Source: Saprospiraceae bacterium
Lineage (GTDB): Bacteria; Bacteroidota; Bacteroidia; Chitinophagales; Saprospiraceae
Direction of reading: 5' to 3'
Assembly (NCBI GenBank): GCA_016716185.1
Contig: JADJWV010000002.1
Coordinates: forward strand, 720,501-784,500
Length of the DNA stretch: 64,000 nt
Below the pieces are notes generated by a model that saw only the letters and a program-made list of their open reading frames with translations, ran no database searches and was not told where the DNA came from. A program made the position numbers and the translations under genes. Below, in pieces: positions 34,879-43,630 of the stretch (position 1 is the stretch's first letter; each line of letters starts with the position of its first letter).

Positions 34879-35943
34879 ATGCAGCATAAAATATTTTCTT
34901 TGCGTGTTTCTTCAGTAAAACCTGAAACGACAGATGCCGTAACCATCGACTTTGAGGTTCCCGATCAGCTGAAAAACGAATTTAAATATCATTCAGGCCA
35001 GCACATTACATTGATTCATCCCACCTTGGGTGAATCGGTCAAAAGATCGTATTCGATGTGTTCAGCTCCCTATGAAAATAAATTGCAAATTGCCTCCAGA
35101 AGAGTTACTCATGGACTTTTCAGCAATTTTTTAAATGATGAGCTTAAAGTGGGAGATGAAATCCAGGTTGAAGTGCCCGATGGAAGATTCTTTATACCAC
35201 TCGATCCATCTCATGAAAACATGTTTGTTTTTTTTGCTTCGGGTTCGGGTATTACGCCAATTCTTTCCCACATCAAAGAAATTCTACACACGGAGACCAA
35301 AAGCCGTATCCAGCTTTTTTATGGAAACAGACACACAGACAGCATCATGTTTCTGGAAGAATTGATGGCTTTAAAAAATATCTATCCGGAAAGGCTGAGT
35401 CTGCATTTCTTATTGAGCAGAGAGGAATTGGAAGAGGAATTGTTTCACGGAAGGATCAGTGCCGAAAAACTGGATCGTTTTGTGAAGCAGTTTTTCAATC
35501 CGGAAGAAGTGGATGCATTTTTCATGTGCGGCCCTGAATCCATGTTGTTGGAATTGCGGGAGAAACTTTTAAATCTGGGTGTTCCCGGTTCTAAAATACA
35601 TTTGGAGTTGTTTGGTGTTCAAATTCCAAAGCCTGCTCCCAAAGTGGTTGTAGATGGGGATTCGTCAAGTCTGGTTCGCGTCACGCTGGATGGCCGTACT
35701 TTTGAATACAGCTTGCCATTCAATACAGAAAGTATTCTCGATTCTGCTTTACAACAGGGAGCAAAGCTTCCATTTGCCTGCAAGGGTGGGGTCTGTTGTA
35801 CCTGTAAGGCAAAGCTTTTAAAAGGCGAAGTTGAGATGGTGACGAATTATGGACTCGAGCCCGAAGAAGTAAAGAATTCATATATATTAACCTGTCAATC
35901 CTATCCCAAAACGCCTAAAGTTGAGTTGAGTTTTGATCAATAA
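34879..35943 (+). CDS. paaE: Phenylacetyl-CoA epoxidase reductase subunit
   Basis: The 354-residue flavoprotein has an FAD-binding ferredoxin-reductase module (KRSYSMCSAPY, GLFSNFL), an NAD(P)H module (FASGSGITPILSHIKEIL, FMCGPESM) and a C-terminal plant-type [2Fe-2S] domain (FACKGGVCCTCKAKLL with the fourth Cys in ILTCQSYP). It passes electrons to the PaaABC epoxidase that opens aerobic phenylacetate degradation. The ATG at 34879 is 5 bases after a TATTTTTG box. paaA follows 52 bp later, so paaE is first in this operon. Confidence 0.88.
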   Translation: MQHKIFSLRVSSVKPETTDAVTIDFEVPDQLKNEFKYHSGQHITLIHPTLGESVKRSYSMCSAPYENKLQIASRRVTHGLFSNFLNDELKVGDEIQVEVPDGRFFIPLDPSHENMFVFFASGSGITPILSHIKEILHTETKSRIQLFYGNRHTDSIMFLEELMALKNIYPERLSLHFLLSREELEEELFHGRISAEKLDRFVKQFFNPEEVDAFFMCGPESMLLELREKLLNLGVPGSKIHLELFGVQIPKPAPKVVVDGDSSSLVRVTLDGRTFEYSLPFNTESILDSALQQGAKLPFACKGGVCCTCKAKLLKGEVEMVTNYGLEPEEVKNSYILTCQSYPKTPKVELSFDQ

Positions 35944-35995
35944 TTGATTTGTTCTGTTTATAACTAATACTGCATTTTATTAAATTTTAAAAAAC

Positions 35996-36925
35996 ATGTT
36001 CAGAGAAGATCTCGAATCTGTATTCCAGCAGAAAATCGACCGGGAAGATAAAATCGAAGCCAAAGACTGGATGCCCGAAGAATACAGGAAAACCTTGATC
36101 CGCCAGATCAGTCAGCATGCTCATTCTGAAATTGTGGGCATGTTGCCGGAAGGAAACTGGATCACCCGGGCCCCATCCTTAAAGAGGAAAGCAATTTTGC
36201 TGGCTAAAATTCAGGACGAGGCGGGACATGGGCTTTATTTGTATTCTGCATGTGAGACTCTCGGGGTGGACCGCGAAGAATTATTGCACGAACTTCATAC
36301 GGGAAAAGCCAAATATTCGAGTATTTTCAATTATCCTGCAATCAGCTGGGCAGATATGGGGGCGATAGGATGGTTGGTCGACGGTGCTGCCATTATGAAT
36401 CAGATCCCTTTGTGCAGGACCAGCTACGGTCCGTATTCGAGAGCCATGATCAGAATTTGTAAAGAAGAAAGTTTTCATCAAAGGCAAGGTTACGAAATCA
36501 TGGTAACCCTGGCCAGAGGCACCGATGTACAAAAGCAAATGGCTCAGGATGCTTTAAACCGCTGGTGGTGGCCAAGTCTGATGATGTTTGGACCGAATGA
36601 TTCTGAATCCACACATTCCGCTCAAAGTCTGAAGTGGAAAATCAAAAGGTTTAGTAATGACGAACTCAGACAGCGGTTTATCGATATGACGGTTCCACAG
36701 GCTGAATTGATTGGATTGACCATACCGGATCCCGATTTAAAATGGAATGAAGAAAGAAATTCTTACGATTTTGGCAAAATCAACTGGGAAGAATTTTGGA
36801 ATGTAGTCAAAGGAAACGGTCCGTGTAATAAGGAAAGACTTAGCGCACGGGTTATGGCATATGAGGAAGGAAGCTGGGTAAGAGATGCGGCAATGGCTTA
36901 TGCAGAGAAGAGAAGAGACATTTGA
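35996..36925 (+). CDS. paaA: 1,2-phenylacetyl-CoA epoxidase catalytic subunit A
   Basis: The 309-residue di-iron monooxygenase subunit epoxidises phenylacetyl-CoA. It shows HSEIVGMLPEGNWITRAPSL, the iron-binding IQDEAGHGLYLYSACE and the second ExxH-type site KEESFHQRQGYEI, then NRWWWPSLMMFGP. Length agrees with the family. Its stop codon TGA lies inside the first unit of the microsatellite that follows, so the extreme C-terminus (EKRRDI) borders repetitive DNA. Confidence 0.95.
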   Translation: MFREDLESVFQQKIDREDKIEAKDWMPEEYRKTLIRQISQHAHSEIVGMLPEGNWITRAPSLKRKAILLAKIQDEAGHGLYLYSACETLGVDREELLHELHTGKAKYSSIFNYPAISWADMGAIGWLVDGAAIMNQIPLCRTSYGPYSRAMIRICKEESFHQRQGYEIMVTLARGTDVQKQMAQDALNRWWWPSLMMFGPNDSESTHSAQSLKWKIKRFSNDELRQRFIDMTVPQAELIGLTIPDPDLKWNEERNSYDFGKINWEEFWNVVKGNGPCNKERLSARVMAYEEGSWVRDAAMAYAEKRRDI

Positions 36926-37205
36926 CCTTTTGACTTTTTGGCCTTTTGACCTTTTGACTTTTTGACCTTTTGACTTTTTGACTTTTTGACTTTTTGACCT
37001 TTTGACTTTTTGACCTTTTGACCTTTTGACTTTTTGACTTTTTGACCTTTTGACTTTTTGACCTTTTGACTTTTTGACTTTTTGACCTTTTGACTTTTTG
37101 ACCTTTTGACTTTTTGACCTTTTGACTTTTTGACTTTTTGACCTTTTGACTTTTTGACCTTTTGACTTTTTGACCTTTTGACTTTTTGACCTTTTGACTT
37201 TTTGA
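36921..37205. repeat. 8-bp microsatellite inside the paa operon
   Basis: Roughly 35 units of GACTTTTT or GACCTTTT (8 bp) fill the space between paaA and paaB. The two unit types are interspersed irregularly. On the reverse strand this yields three overlapping open frames of KSKGQKVKRS-type peptides, which are artefacts of the 8-bp period. The same 8-mers (AAAAAGTC, AAAAGGTC) appear at 1131-1220. Confidence 0.95.
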
Positions 37206-37246
37206 ATAGTAACAAATAAACAACTAATAACTAACATCTATCAACT

Positions 37247-37528
37247 ATGAAAGATTGGCCATTATATGAAATTTTTATAAGATCCAAATCCGGTTTAAAT
37301 CACAAACACGTTGGCAGCTTGCATGCAGCGGACGCCCAAATGGCCATTGAAAATGCCAGGGATGTATATACAAGAAGACAAGAGGGTATAAGCATCTGGG
37401 TCGTAGAATCTAAAAACATAGTGGCCTCAGATCCCGCAGACAGCGACCCATTTTTTGAACCGGCGATGGATAAAATATACAGGCATCCCACTTTTTATGA
37501 TTTGCCTGATGAAGTAAAATACATGTAA
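37247..37528 (+). CDS. paaB: 1,2-phenylacetyl-CoA epoxidase subunit B
   Basis: The 93-residue small subunit matches PaaB: WPLYEIFIRSKSGLNHKHVGSLHA, ALENARDVYTRR-type segment (AIENARDVYTRRQEG) and SIWVVESKNI. It lacks a catalytic site and assists assembly of the multicomponent epoxidase. It starts 41 bp after the microsatellite and is followed 2 bp later by paaC. Confidence 0.92.
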   Translation: MKDWPLYEIFIRSKSGLNHKHVGSLHAADAQMAIENARDVYTRRQEGISIWVVESKNIVASDPADSDPFFEPAMDKIYRHPTFYDLPDEVKYM

Positions 37529-37530
37529 TC

Positions 37531-38289
37531 ATGGATCGAAAGGAAGCTAAATATTTATACATCCTGCATCTTGCCGACAATGCTTTGATCTTGGGTCAGC
37601 GATTAGGAGAATGGTGCGGACACGGACCGGTGCTCGAACAGGATATGGCTATGACCAACATCGCTTTGGATTATATTGGAAGAGCAAGGCTGCTTTACCA
37701 ATATGCTTCTGAAATAGGAGCCAACAAACAAAATGAAGACCAGATCGCATTTACAAGAAATGAATGGGAATACAGAAATATTTTACTTGTCGAACAGCCC
37801 AACGGTGATTTCGCCCATACCATAGCCAGACAATTTTACCTGGAAGCTTTCCATTATCCATATTTTACAGCACTCGCCAACAGTAAGGATACTGGCTTGG
37901 CTGCGATTGCACAAAAAACAGTGAAAGAAACTGCTTATCATTTAAAATGGAGCAGTGAATGGATTTTGCGCTTAGGTGATGGTACTGAACTTTCTCATCA
38001 GAAAATTCAGGCAGCCATTGAAGAACTCTGGAGTTATACCGGAGAATTGTTTTTGGAAAGTGAATTTGAAAAAGAAATGCAGCTGGAAGGAGTGAGTCCC
38101 GATCTGAAATCAGTTCGTGATTTATGGTTTGAAAAAGTGAATGCCACACTTGGAAAAGCTACATTAAAAATACCCGGGTCATCTTGGATGCAATCCGGAG
38201 GCAAACAAGGCAAACACAGCGAGAAATTGGGTTATATTTTATCTGAAATGCAATATATGCAAAGGGCTTATCCCGGCATGGAGTGGTAA
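37531..38289 (+). CDS. paaC: 1,2-phenylacetyl-CoA epoxidase subunit C
   Basis: The 252-residue structural subunit is a PaaA-like ferritin fold with degenerate iron ligands that stabilises PaaA. It shows DNALILGQRLGEWCGHGPVLEQDMAMTNIALDYIG, LARQFY-type (IARQFYLEAFHYPYF) and KETAYHLKWSSEWILRLGDGTELSH, all typical of PaaC. It lies between paaB and paaD on the same transcript. Confidence 0.93.
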   Translation: MDRKEAKYLYILHLADNALILGQRLGEWCGHGPVLEQDMAMTNIALDYIGRARLLYQYASEIGANKQNEDQIAFTRNEWEYRNILLVEQPNGDFAHTIARQFYLEAFHYPYFTALANSKDTGLAAIAQKTVKETAYHLKWSSEWILRLGDGTELSHQKIQAAIEELWSYTGELFLESEFEKEMQLEGVSPDLKSVRDLWFEKVNATLGKATLKIPGSSWMQSGGKQGKHSEKLGYILSEMQYMQRAYPGMEW

Positions 38290-38322
38290 TTTTTATATCA
38301 CCGGTTTATACCGGGGATATTC

Positions 38323-38847
38323 TTGATTTCAATTGAATCGTCAAATTCTAAACTTCTGACTACTGATATCGATATAAAAAAGATCACTGCAGAACTCGAA
38401 ACTGTTCTCGATCCTGAAGTGCCCGTTTTAACGGTCATGGATCTGGGCATTATCCGAAACGTTGCCATTGAAAATGGAGTTGTCCGAGTCCTCATTACAC
38501 CAACTTATACGGGATGTCCTGCAATGCAATGGATAGAAATGAATATCAGAGCGGCCATTGAAAATCTTGGATACCAAGTCGAGATCCAAACCATTTTGAC
38601 TCCGCCGTGGACTACAGACTGGATGAGTGAATCGGGCAAAATGAAACTCAAAGAATATGGTATTGCCCCTCCGGTTGGAAAAGCCGGTTTAAATCCGGAA
38701 GCATTTGGAGAAAAGGCCCATGTTTTATGCCCCAGATGTTCATCACAAAATACAGAACGCATCAGCGAATTTGGTTCGACCGCATGCAAAGCACTATACA
38801 GGTGTTTGGATTGTAAAGAACCATTCGATTACTTTAAATGTCATTAG
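38323..38847 (+). CDS. paaD: Phenylacetate degradation assembly protein PaaD
   Basis: The 174-residue protein has a MIP18/DUF59 domain (LDPEVPVLTVMDLGIIRNV, TPTYTGCPAMQWIE). A C-terminal zinc-binding cluster follows (CPRCSSQNTERISEFGST and CLDCKEPFDYFKC). It is thought to help mature the metal sites of the PaaABC(E) complex. No ATG fits the family start, so TTG at 38323 is used; the true start may be slightly later. It sits between paaC and paaG. Confidence 0.88.
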   Translation: MISIESSNSKLLTTDIDIKKITAELETVLDPEVPVLTVMDLGIIRNVAIENGVVRVLITPTYTGCPAMQWIEMNIRAAIENLGYQVEIQTILTPPWTTDWMSESGKMKLKEYGIAPPVGKAGLNPEAFGEKAHVLCPRCSSQNTERISEFGSTACKALYRCLDCKEPFDYFKCH

Positions 38848-38853
38848 TACAAC

Positions 38854-39630
38854 ATGAGCAGTATTGAATTGAAAATTAAGGCTGGACTGGCAATAGTCAC
38901 ATTAACCAGGCCTGAAGTATTTAATTCGTTCAACCGGGAAATGGCATTGGCATTGCTTGATGTTTTGGATAAACTGGATCTGGATAATTCTGTGCGTTGC
39001 ATTTTATTGACCGGATCGGGAAAAGCATTTTGCGCTGGCCAGGATCTTCAGGAGGTAATGGATCCGGAAGGTCCGGGACTTGAAAAAATTCTCAACGAAC
39101 ATTACAACCCAATCATTAAAAAATTGCGCACCGTGTCAAAACCGGTCGTTGCCGCTGTAAATGGCGTGGCAGCCGGTGCAGGAGCAAATATTGCTCTGGC
39201 ATGTGATGTTGTCGTTGCCAGTGAAAATGCAGGATTTATTCAGGCCTTTTCCAAAATCGGATTGATTCCGGATAGTGGTGGAACTTTTTTTCTGCCGCGC
39301 CTGGTCGGTTGGCAACGCGCATCTGCTTTGATGTTGACGGGAGATCGAATTATGGCTCAGGAAGCCCAGCAAATGGGTATGATTTATAAAGTGTTTCCTG
39401 ATGAAAATTTTTTGGAAGAAGCGGTTTCTTTGGCTGAAAAACTTTGTCAAATGCCCACAACAGCCTTGTACCAAACCAGAAGGCTTTTAAATTTCAGTTT
39501 CAGCAACAACCTCGACCAGCAATTGGAACAGGAGTTGGAGTTGCAAATCTTGTGTGGTGGAAGTTATGATTATCAGGAAGGAGTCAGCGCTTTTATTGAA
39601 AAAAGAAAACCAGATTTCAAGGGACATTAA
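38854..39630 (+). CDS. paaG: Enoyl-CoA hydratase/isomerase of phenylacetate degradation
   Basis: The 258-residue crotonase-fold protein has LTGSGKAFCAGQDLQEV (oxyanion hole), VAAVNGVAAGAGANIALACDVVVA and FSKIGLIPDSGGTFFLPRLVG. The GLIPDSGGT region with Asp is typical of PaaG, which isomerises the ring epoxide to oxepin-CoA. PaaF (dehydroadipyl-CoA hydratase) is a close relative, so PaaG versus PaaF is not certain. It overlaps neither neighbour, and paaH follows 11 bp later. Confidence 0.82.
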   Translation: MSSIELKIKAGLAIVTLTRPEVFNSFNREMALALLDVLDKLDLDNSVRCILLTGSGKAFCAGQDLQEVMDPEGPGLEKILNEHYNPIIKKLRTVSKPVVAAVNGVAAGAGANIALACDVVVASENAGFIQAFSKIGLIPDSGGTFFLPRLVGWQRASALMLTGDRIMAQEAQQMGMIYKVFPDENFLEEAVSLAEKLCQMPTTALYQTRRLLNFSFSNNLDQQLEQELELQILCGGSYDYQEGVSAFIEKRKPDFKGH

Positions 39631-39641
39631 CTACAGAATAC

Positions 39642-40796
39642 ATGAGTAAGATGCATATAGGAATTATCGGCGCAGGAACTATGGGTTCCGGAATTGCACA
39701 ACTGGCTGCCGGTGCCGGTCACGATGTGATCCTGGTGGATGTCAATGATGCAGTGGTCCGGAATGCAGGTGCAGGCATTCAGAAATCACTCAACAGGTTA
39801 GTTGAAAAATCTAAAATGACCAACCAGGAAGCCATTTCAATTTATGGCAGAATTCATTTTCATAACGAATTGAATATCCTCAAAGATTCACAGTTTGTCA
39901 TCGAAGCCATTGTAGAAAACCTGAAAATAAAAAAGGAGCTCTTTGTGCAACTCGAAAACATAGTCAATCCATCTTGTATATTAGCCAGTAATACTTCTTC
40001 TTTATCGATCAATGCGTTGGCTTCAGCATTAAAGATTCCTTCCCGGTTTTTGGGATTGCATTTCTTTAATCCGGTGCCTGTGATGCCATTGGTGGAACTG
40101 ATTCCAGGTTTGAGTTCGGATCGATATGCAATGGATACAGTTCTCGAATGCATGCAACAATGGGGAAAGATCAGCGTGATTGCCAAAGATACTCCCGGCT
40201 TTATTGTAAACAGAATTGCAAGGCCATACTATTCAGAAGCTCTGCGGATTTACGAAGAAGGCATTGCAGATTTTGCAACCATTGATTATGCCATGACCAG
40301 TATTCATGGGTTTAAAATGGGACCCTTTGCTCTTATGGACTTTATTGGCAACGATGTGAATTATGCGGTAACACAAAGTGTATGGGAAGCTTGTTACTTT
40401 GAGCCGAGATACAGACCATCGATCACCCAGAGAAATCTTGTTTCTGCCAATTGGTTAGGCAAAAAAACCGGTAAAGGATTTTACAATTACGAATTGGAGT
40501 TGCCGTTGCCTGATACACAGAATAAATTATTGTTATCGGGTATTGCCAACAGAATTTTATACATGCTGATCAATGAAGCCGTAGATGCCTGGTATTTCGG
40601 ACTTGCCAGTTATGAAGATATTGAATTGGCGATGACAAAAGGCGTTAATTATCCCATGGGATTATTGCATTGGGCCAAAGAGCTTGGCATACAACATTGT
40701 CTTTCAGGGATGGAGACTCTGCATAATTCTTACAAAGAAGATCGGTATCGTCCAAGTCCCGGATTTCTCAAATTGATCAGCGATGTTCATGAATAA
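39642..40796 (+). CDS. paaH: 3-hydroxyacyl-CoA dehydrogenase
   Basis: The 384-residue dehydrogenase has the NAD-binding IGIIGAGTMGSGIAQLAAGAGHDVILVDVN (Rossmann). It also has SNTSSLSINALA, LHFFNPVPVMPLVELIPG with the catalytic His, and DTPGFIVNRIARPYYSEALRIYEEG. A second C-terminal 3HCDH domain is present. It oxidises 3-hydroxyadipyl-CoA in the beta-oxidation-like end of the pathway. A start at ATG 39642 gives a complete Rossmann fold. Confidence 0.9.
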   Translation: MSKMHIGIIGAGTMGSGIAQLAAGAGHDVILVDVNDAVVRNAGAGIQKSLNRLVEKSKMTNQEAISIYGRIHFHNELNILKDSQFVIEAIVENLKIKKELFVQLENIVNPSCILASNTSSLSINALASALKIPSRFLGLHFFNPVPVMPLVELIPGLSSDRYAMDTVLECMQQWGKISVIAKDTPGFIVNRIARPYYSEALRIYEEGIADFATIDYAMTSIHGFKMGPFALMDFIGNDVNYAVTQSVWEACYFEPRYRPSITQRNLVSANWLGKKTGKGFYNYELELPLPDTQNKLLLSGIANRILYMLINEAVDAWYFGLASYEDIELAMTKGVNYPMGLLHWAKELGIQHCLSGMETLHNSYKEDRYRPSPGFLKLISDVHE

Positions 40797-40829
40797 GAAT
40801 ACTGTTAGTTTAAAATAACAAAAAATATC

Positions 40830-41249
40830 ATGGAGGCAAAACTTTCGGCTCAGGAAATCGTCGACAAAATGTATTGTAACGATCCATTCAGTCTGTGGCT
40901 GGGAATTGAACGAATCGATGAAAAACCGGGTTATTCAAAATTAAAAATGACGGTCCGAAAGGAGATGTTAAACGGATTTCATATTGCACACGGCGGAATT
41001 ACATTTTCATTGGCCGACAGTGCGCTCGCATTTGCATCCAACAGTCACGGGCACCATGCTGTTTCCATAGAATGCAGCATCAATCATCTGTTGCCTGTGA
41101 AGGAAAACGATATACTGATTGCAGAAGCCAGCGAAACATCGCGTAAAAGAACCCATGGTGTCTATCTGATTGAGGTGAAGAATCAGAAGAATGAATTGGT
41201 TGCATTATTCAGAGGAATGGTCTATATAAAGGATAGTTTATGGAAATAG
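40830..41249 (+). CDS. paaI: Hotdog-fold acyl-CoA thioesterase PaaI
   Basis: The 139-residue thioesterase has GFHIAHGGITFSLADSALAFASNSHG, where HGG and the downstream Asp form the active site. HAVSIECSINHLLPV follows. It removes CoA from stalled aromatic-CoA esters, protecting the cell's CoA pool. It is the last gene of this paa block and is followed by a strong terminator. Confidence 0.9.
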   Translation: MEAKLSAQEIVDKMYCNDPFSLWLGIERIDEKPGYSKLKMTVRKEMLNGFHIAHGGITFSLADSALAFASNSHGHHAVSIECSINHLLPVKENDILIAEASETSRKRTHGVYLIEVKNQKNELVALFRGMVYIKDSLWK

Positions 41250-41282
41250 GTGAACAAGTGTTAGTTAAGACCTTAAACAAAT

Positions 41283-41308
41283 AAACCGCTGGATTTTTCC
41301 AGCGGTTT
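41283..41308. terminator. Bidirectional terminator after paaI
   Basis: AAACCGCTGGA pairs perfectly with TCCAGCGGTTT across a T-rich loop. It sits between the end of paaI and the convergent small membrane protein gene. The A- and T-rich flanks make it usable in both directions. Confidence 0.7.
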
Positions 41309-41329
41309 ATAGATAAATATAGGTAAGGT

Positions 41330-41746
41330 TTATTTAGATCGTCCTAGCCACCAACCAACTACTCCTGAAGAAATTCCCCAAATTAAAATATTCACAACGA
41401 GGTCCAGAAATACTCCATTCAAAGACATTACATGAGTAGTTCCATAAAAAATGAAATCATAGCCCATGGTAAACAGAAGGCCAATGGTGATCCCTCCGAT
41501 TAATCCTCCCATAAAAGTTGAGATCCCTGCCCAGGTTCCGAAAATGTATGCAACCATATATCCGATAATTAAATTTCCAAGGATCAGTCCCCACCATATA
41601 ATATCCTCATCCGCACGAATAGCACCCGTTGCCGGGCCACATAATGTGGCAAAAGTTTCTTTAAGCAGGTTTCCATAAAGTAAACCTGAAACTACGAAAG
41701 AACAAATTCCACCTAAAATGCCTGCTATGATAATTTTTGAATTCAT
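41330..41746 (-). CDS. Small four-helix membrane protein A
   Basis: The 138-residue protein has four predicted transmembrane segments rich in Gly (IIIAGILGGICSFVVSGLLYG, LILGNLIIGYMVAYIFGTWAG, GGLIGGITIGLLFTMGYDF and LVVNILIWGISSGVVGWWLG). It ends in GWWLGRS, as does its neighbour. It is a paralogue of the next gene (41788-42207), sharing FYGTT/WYSTS, LGGVFLD/LNGVFLD and the WWLGRS end. Function unknown. Confidence 0.75.
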   Translation of the reverse strand: MNSKIIIAGILGGICSFVVSGLLYGNLLKETFATLCGPATGAIRADEDIIWWGLILGNLIIGYMVAYIFGTWAGISTFMGGLIGGITIGLLFTMGYDFIFYGTTHVMSLNGVFLDLVVNILIWGISSGVVGWWLGRSK

Positions 41747-41787
41747 CGTATTTAAATTTAAATGATTAGTAAAATGTTATAATCAAA

Positions 41788-42207
41788 TCAGGCCTGAGAA
41801 GACCGTCCAAGCCACCATCCAATGACAGCTCCCGCAACCGCACTCATGGCTGTATAAACCACCACATCAAGGAATACTCCACCTAATGTCGAGAGATTGC
41901 TGGTACTATACCAAATCAGATCCATTCCTAAACTGAGCATAAAACCAACTAATGCGGCAGTAACCGCTCCTGATTGTACAGTGCGGATCTGAGCCCAATT
42001 GTTGAGAATGTATGCCATTCCTACTCCCATCGCCAGATTCCCGACTGCAAGAGCCCATAATACGATGTCATCACCCCTGCTGACGCCCTGGGCAGAACCA
42101 GCCATGCCTTCAAAAGTGGAGGCCAGCAACATTCCGTAGAGCAACCAGCCCAAAAAGAAATAAACGACCCCACCAAAAAGGCCGGCAATTAACGTTTTTG
42201 TGTTCAT
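41788..42207 (-). CDS. Small four-helix membrane protein B
   Basis: The 139-residue paralogue of the preceding membrane protein also has four hydrophobic helices (TLIAGLFGGVVYFFLGWLLYG, VLWALAVGNLAMGVGMAYIL, GAVTAALVGFMLSLGMDLIWY, VVYTAMSAVAGAVIGWWLG). The tandem pair, 41 bp apart on one strand, looks like a local duplication. Function unknown. Confidence 0.75.
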   Translation of the reverse strand: MNTKTLIAGLFGGVVYFFLGWLLYGMLLASTFEGMAGSAQGVSRGDDIVLWALAVGNLAMGVGMAYILNNWAQIRTVQSGAVTAALVGFMLSLGMDLIWYSTSNLSTLGGVFLDVVVYTAMSAVAGAVIGWWLGRSSQA

Positions 42208-42285
42208 AAATAATGGTTTTGTTTGTTTGAAAATACGTTTGAACTACCAAATATAGTGAAAATGGCAGGCAATTGTTAATTTTTT

Positions 42286-42318
42286 TCAAAAAAAAAGCCC
42301 GGAACAACCGTTCCGGGC
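42286..42318 (-). terminator. Intrinsic terminator of the yceI-like gene
   Basis: GCCCGGAAC-AACC-GTTCCGGGC (42297-42318) is a perfect GC-rich hairpin. On the reverse strand it is followed by a run of U. It ends the transcript of 42343-42936. Confidence 0.85.
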
Positions 42319-42342
42319 CCCAATAATCTCATGAATGTATTC

Positions 42343-42936
42343 CTACTTGGCCGTGACAAGGGTCACGTTTATGTCAAATTCGTCGTAAATTGTTTTATCT
42401 CCCAGATTGTCAAAGAATGAACCGGATCCATATTTTACATTAAAGTCGGCACGGTCTAATTTGATTTGTGCCGATAGCTGTTTGATCCCGTCCATATCTT
42501 TTACTTTGGAATTAAATCGAATGGGTTTAGTTACCCCTTTGATGGTCAGGTTTCCTTCAATTTTATACAAATCCTGTCCCTGATGGATTACTTTGGTGGT
42601 AACAAACTTTACGGTTGGATGTGCGGCCACGCCAAAAAAATCATCTGATTTCAGGTGATTGACCAGTTTGGTAGCATATTCTCCGGTCATGTCAAGACAA
42701 CTGATGGTATTCATGTCTATTTCAAAGGATCCACCCTTAAGCATGTTTCCTTCGAAATTTAAACTTGCAGATTTCAGGTTGACCAAACCGTTGTGCTTGC
42801 CGGTAACTTTATAGCCTGTCCAGGCAATAGTTGATTCTCCCAGATTGACTTTGCCATTGAAATTTTGAGGATTATTTGCCGTTAATCCTAAAGCAACCGC
42901 AGAGAGCATTAAAGTTGAAAAGAATTTAATCTTCAT
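42343..42936 (-). CDS. YceI-family periplasmic protein
   Basis: The 197-residue protein has a signal peptide (about residues 1-20), then the YceI lipocalin-like beta-barrel: ESTIAWTGYKVTGKHNG, SFEIDMNTISCLDM, HLKSDDFFGVAAHPTVKFV, LYKIEGNLTIKGVTKPI and FNVKYGSGSFFDNLGDKTIYDEFDI. Relatives bind long isoprenoid or fatty acyl ligands in the periplasm. It stands alone with its own terminator. Confidence 0.9.
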   Translation of the reverse strand: MKIKFFSTLMLSAVALGLTANNPQNFNGKVNLGESTIAWTGYKVTGKHNGLVNLKSASLNFEGNMLKGGSFEIDMNTISCLDMTGEYATKLVNHLKSDDFFGVAAHPTVKFVTTKVIHQGQDLYKIEGNLTIKGVTKPIRFNSKVKDMDGIKQLSAQIKLDRADFNVKYGSGSFFDNLGDKTIYDEFDINVTLVTAK

Positions 42937-43187
42937 TGTTTTTTTTGTTTAAGTGAACCTTATAAATGCTTAAACAAAAGGATTGTTTTTTTTAGAATCT
43001 CAAAATCCGTGGCTTTAACGCGGATTTAACTTTTTTATAAAAGTTATAGCTCATTTGCCTCTGATCCCCGATGATAAAATGTAGTTAACCGGATTTGGGA
43101 ACAGCCACATCACTAAACAACAAGTGTAAACAGATTTATTATTTGCACTTTTAACCAGCAGTCGTGTTCGTGTTTTCGGGCGCAAGC

Positions 43188-43630
43188 CTACATCACTCCA
43201 TCCAATACATGCATTGGAATTCCCAATTTACTTGATCTAATAACCGGGTCAATATCTTTCATAAAGGAGTTGGACCGTACGATTCCACCCATTTTATTGA
43301 ATATTTCTTTTGCAATGATCAGCGATTGGTCTCCTTCCCGGTTATGATGCCCTTGAATTTTGTAAACTAAGATTCGGCCTTCAATAAAGTCTAATTCGAT
43401 TGAAACCGGCATCGGAAACAATAGATTTTACAGTGGGATTGGCATTTGTCAATAATTATTTGGATCAGATCGTTGGGCTGAATTGCATCGGCATGCAGAA
43501 AATAAAAAATGGGTGATTTGGCAAGATTTCCAGGATAATTCATTTGAGCAGCACGACCCTTTTGATCGGAGATCAATAAAGCAACTTTTTCATCCTTAAT
43601 ACATGATACCAATCCCTGCATTAGTATCAA
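43188..43630 (-). pseudogene. Decayed TIGR04283-type glycosyltransferase
   Basis: Two reading frames on the minus strand carry consecutive pieces of one glycosyltransferase. The first frame (43630-43391) has SDQKGRAAQMNYP, FYFLHADAIQPND and IYCFRCRFQSN; the second (43421-43188) has GDQSLIIAKEIFNKMGG and SFMKDIDPVIR. A frameshift and an internal loss lie between RFQSN and GDQSL. The N-terminal nucleotide-binding part and the C-terminus are missing. Intact members of this family accompany arsenosugar radical-SAM genes, and arsS lies 0.7 kb away. Confidence 0.7.

Noticed and set aside
36737..37237. Three overlapping minus-strand ORFs of Lys/Ser/Gln repeats
   Set aside because: They result from an 8-bp microsatellite that has no stop codon in three frames, so composition alone explains them.
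43188..43630. Two separate small hypothetical genes
   Set aside because: They carry consecutive glycosyltransferase motifs in different frames, so a decayed single gene explains both.
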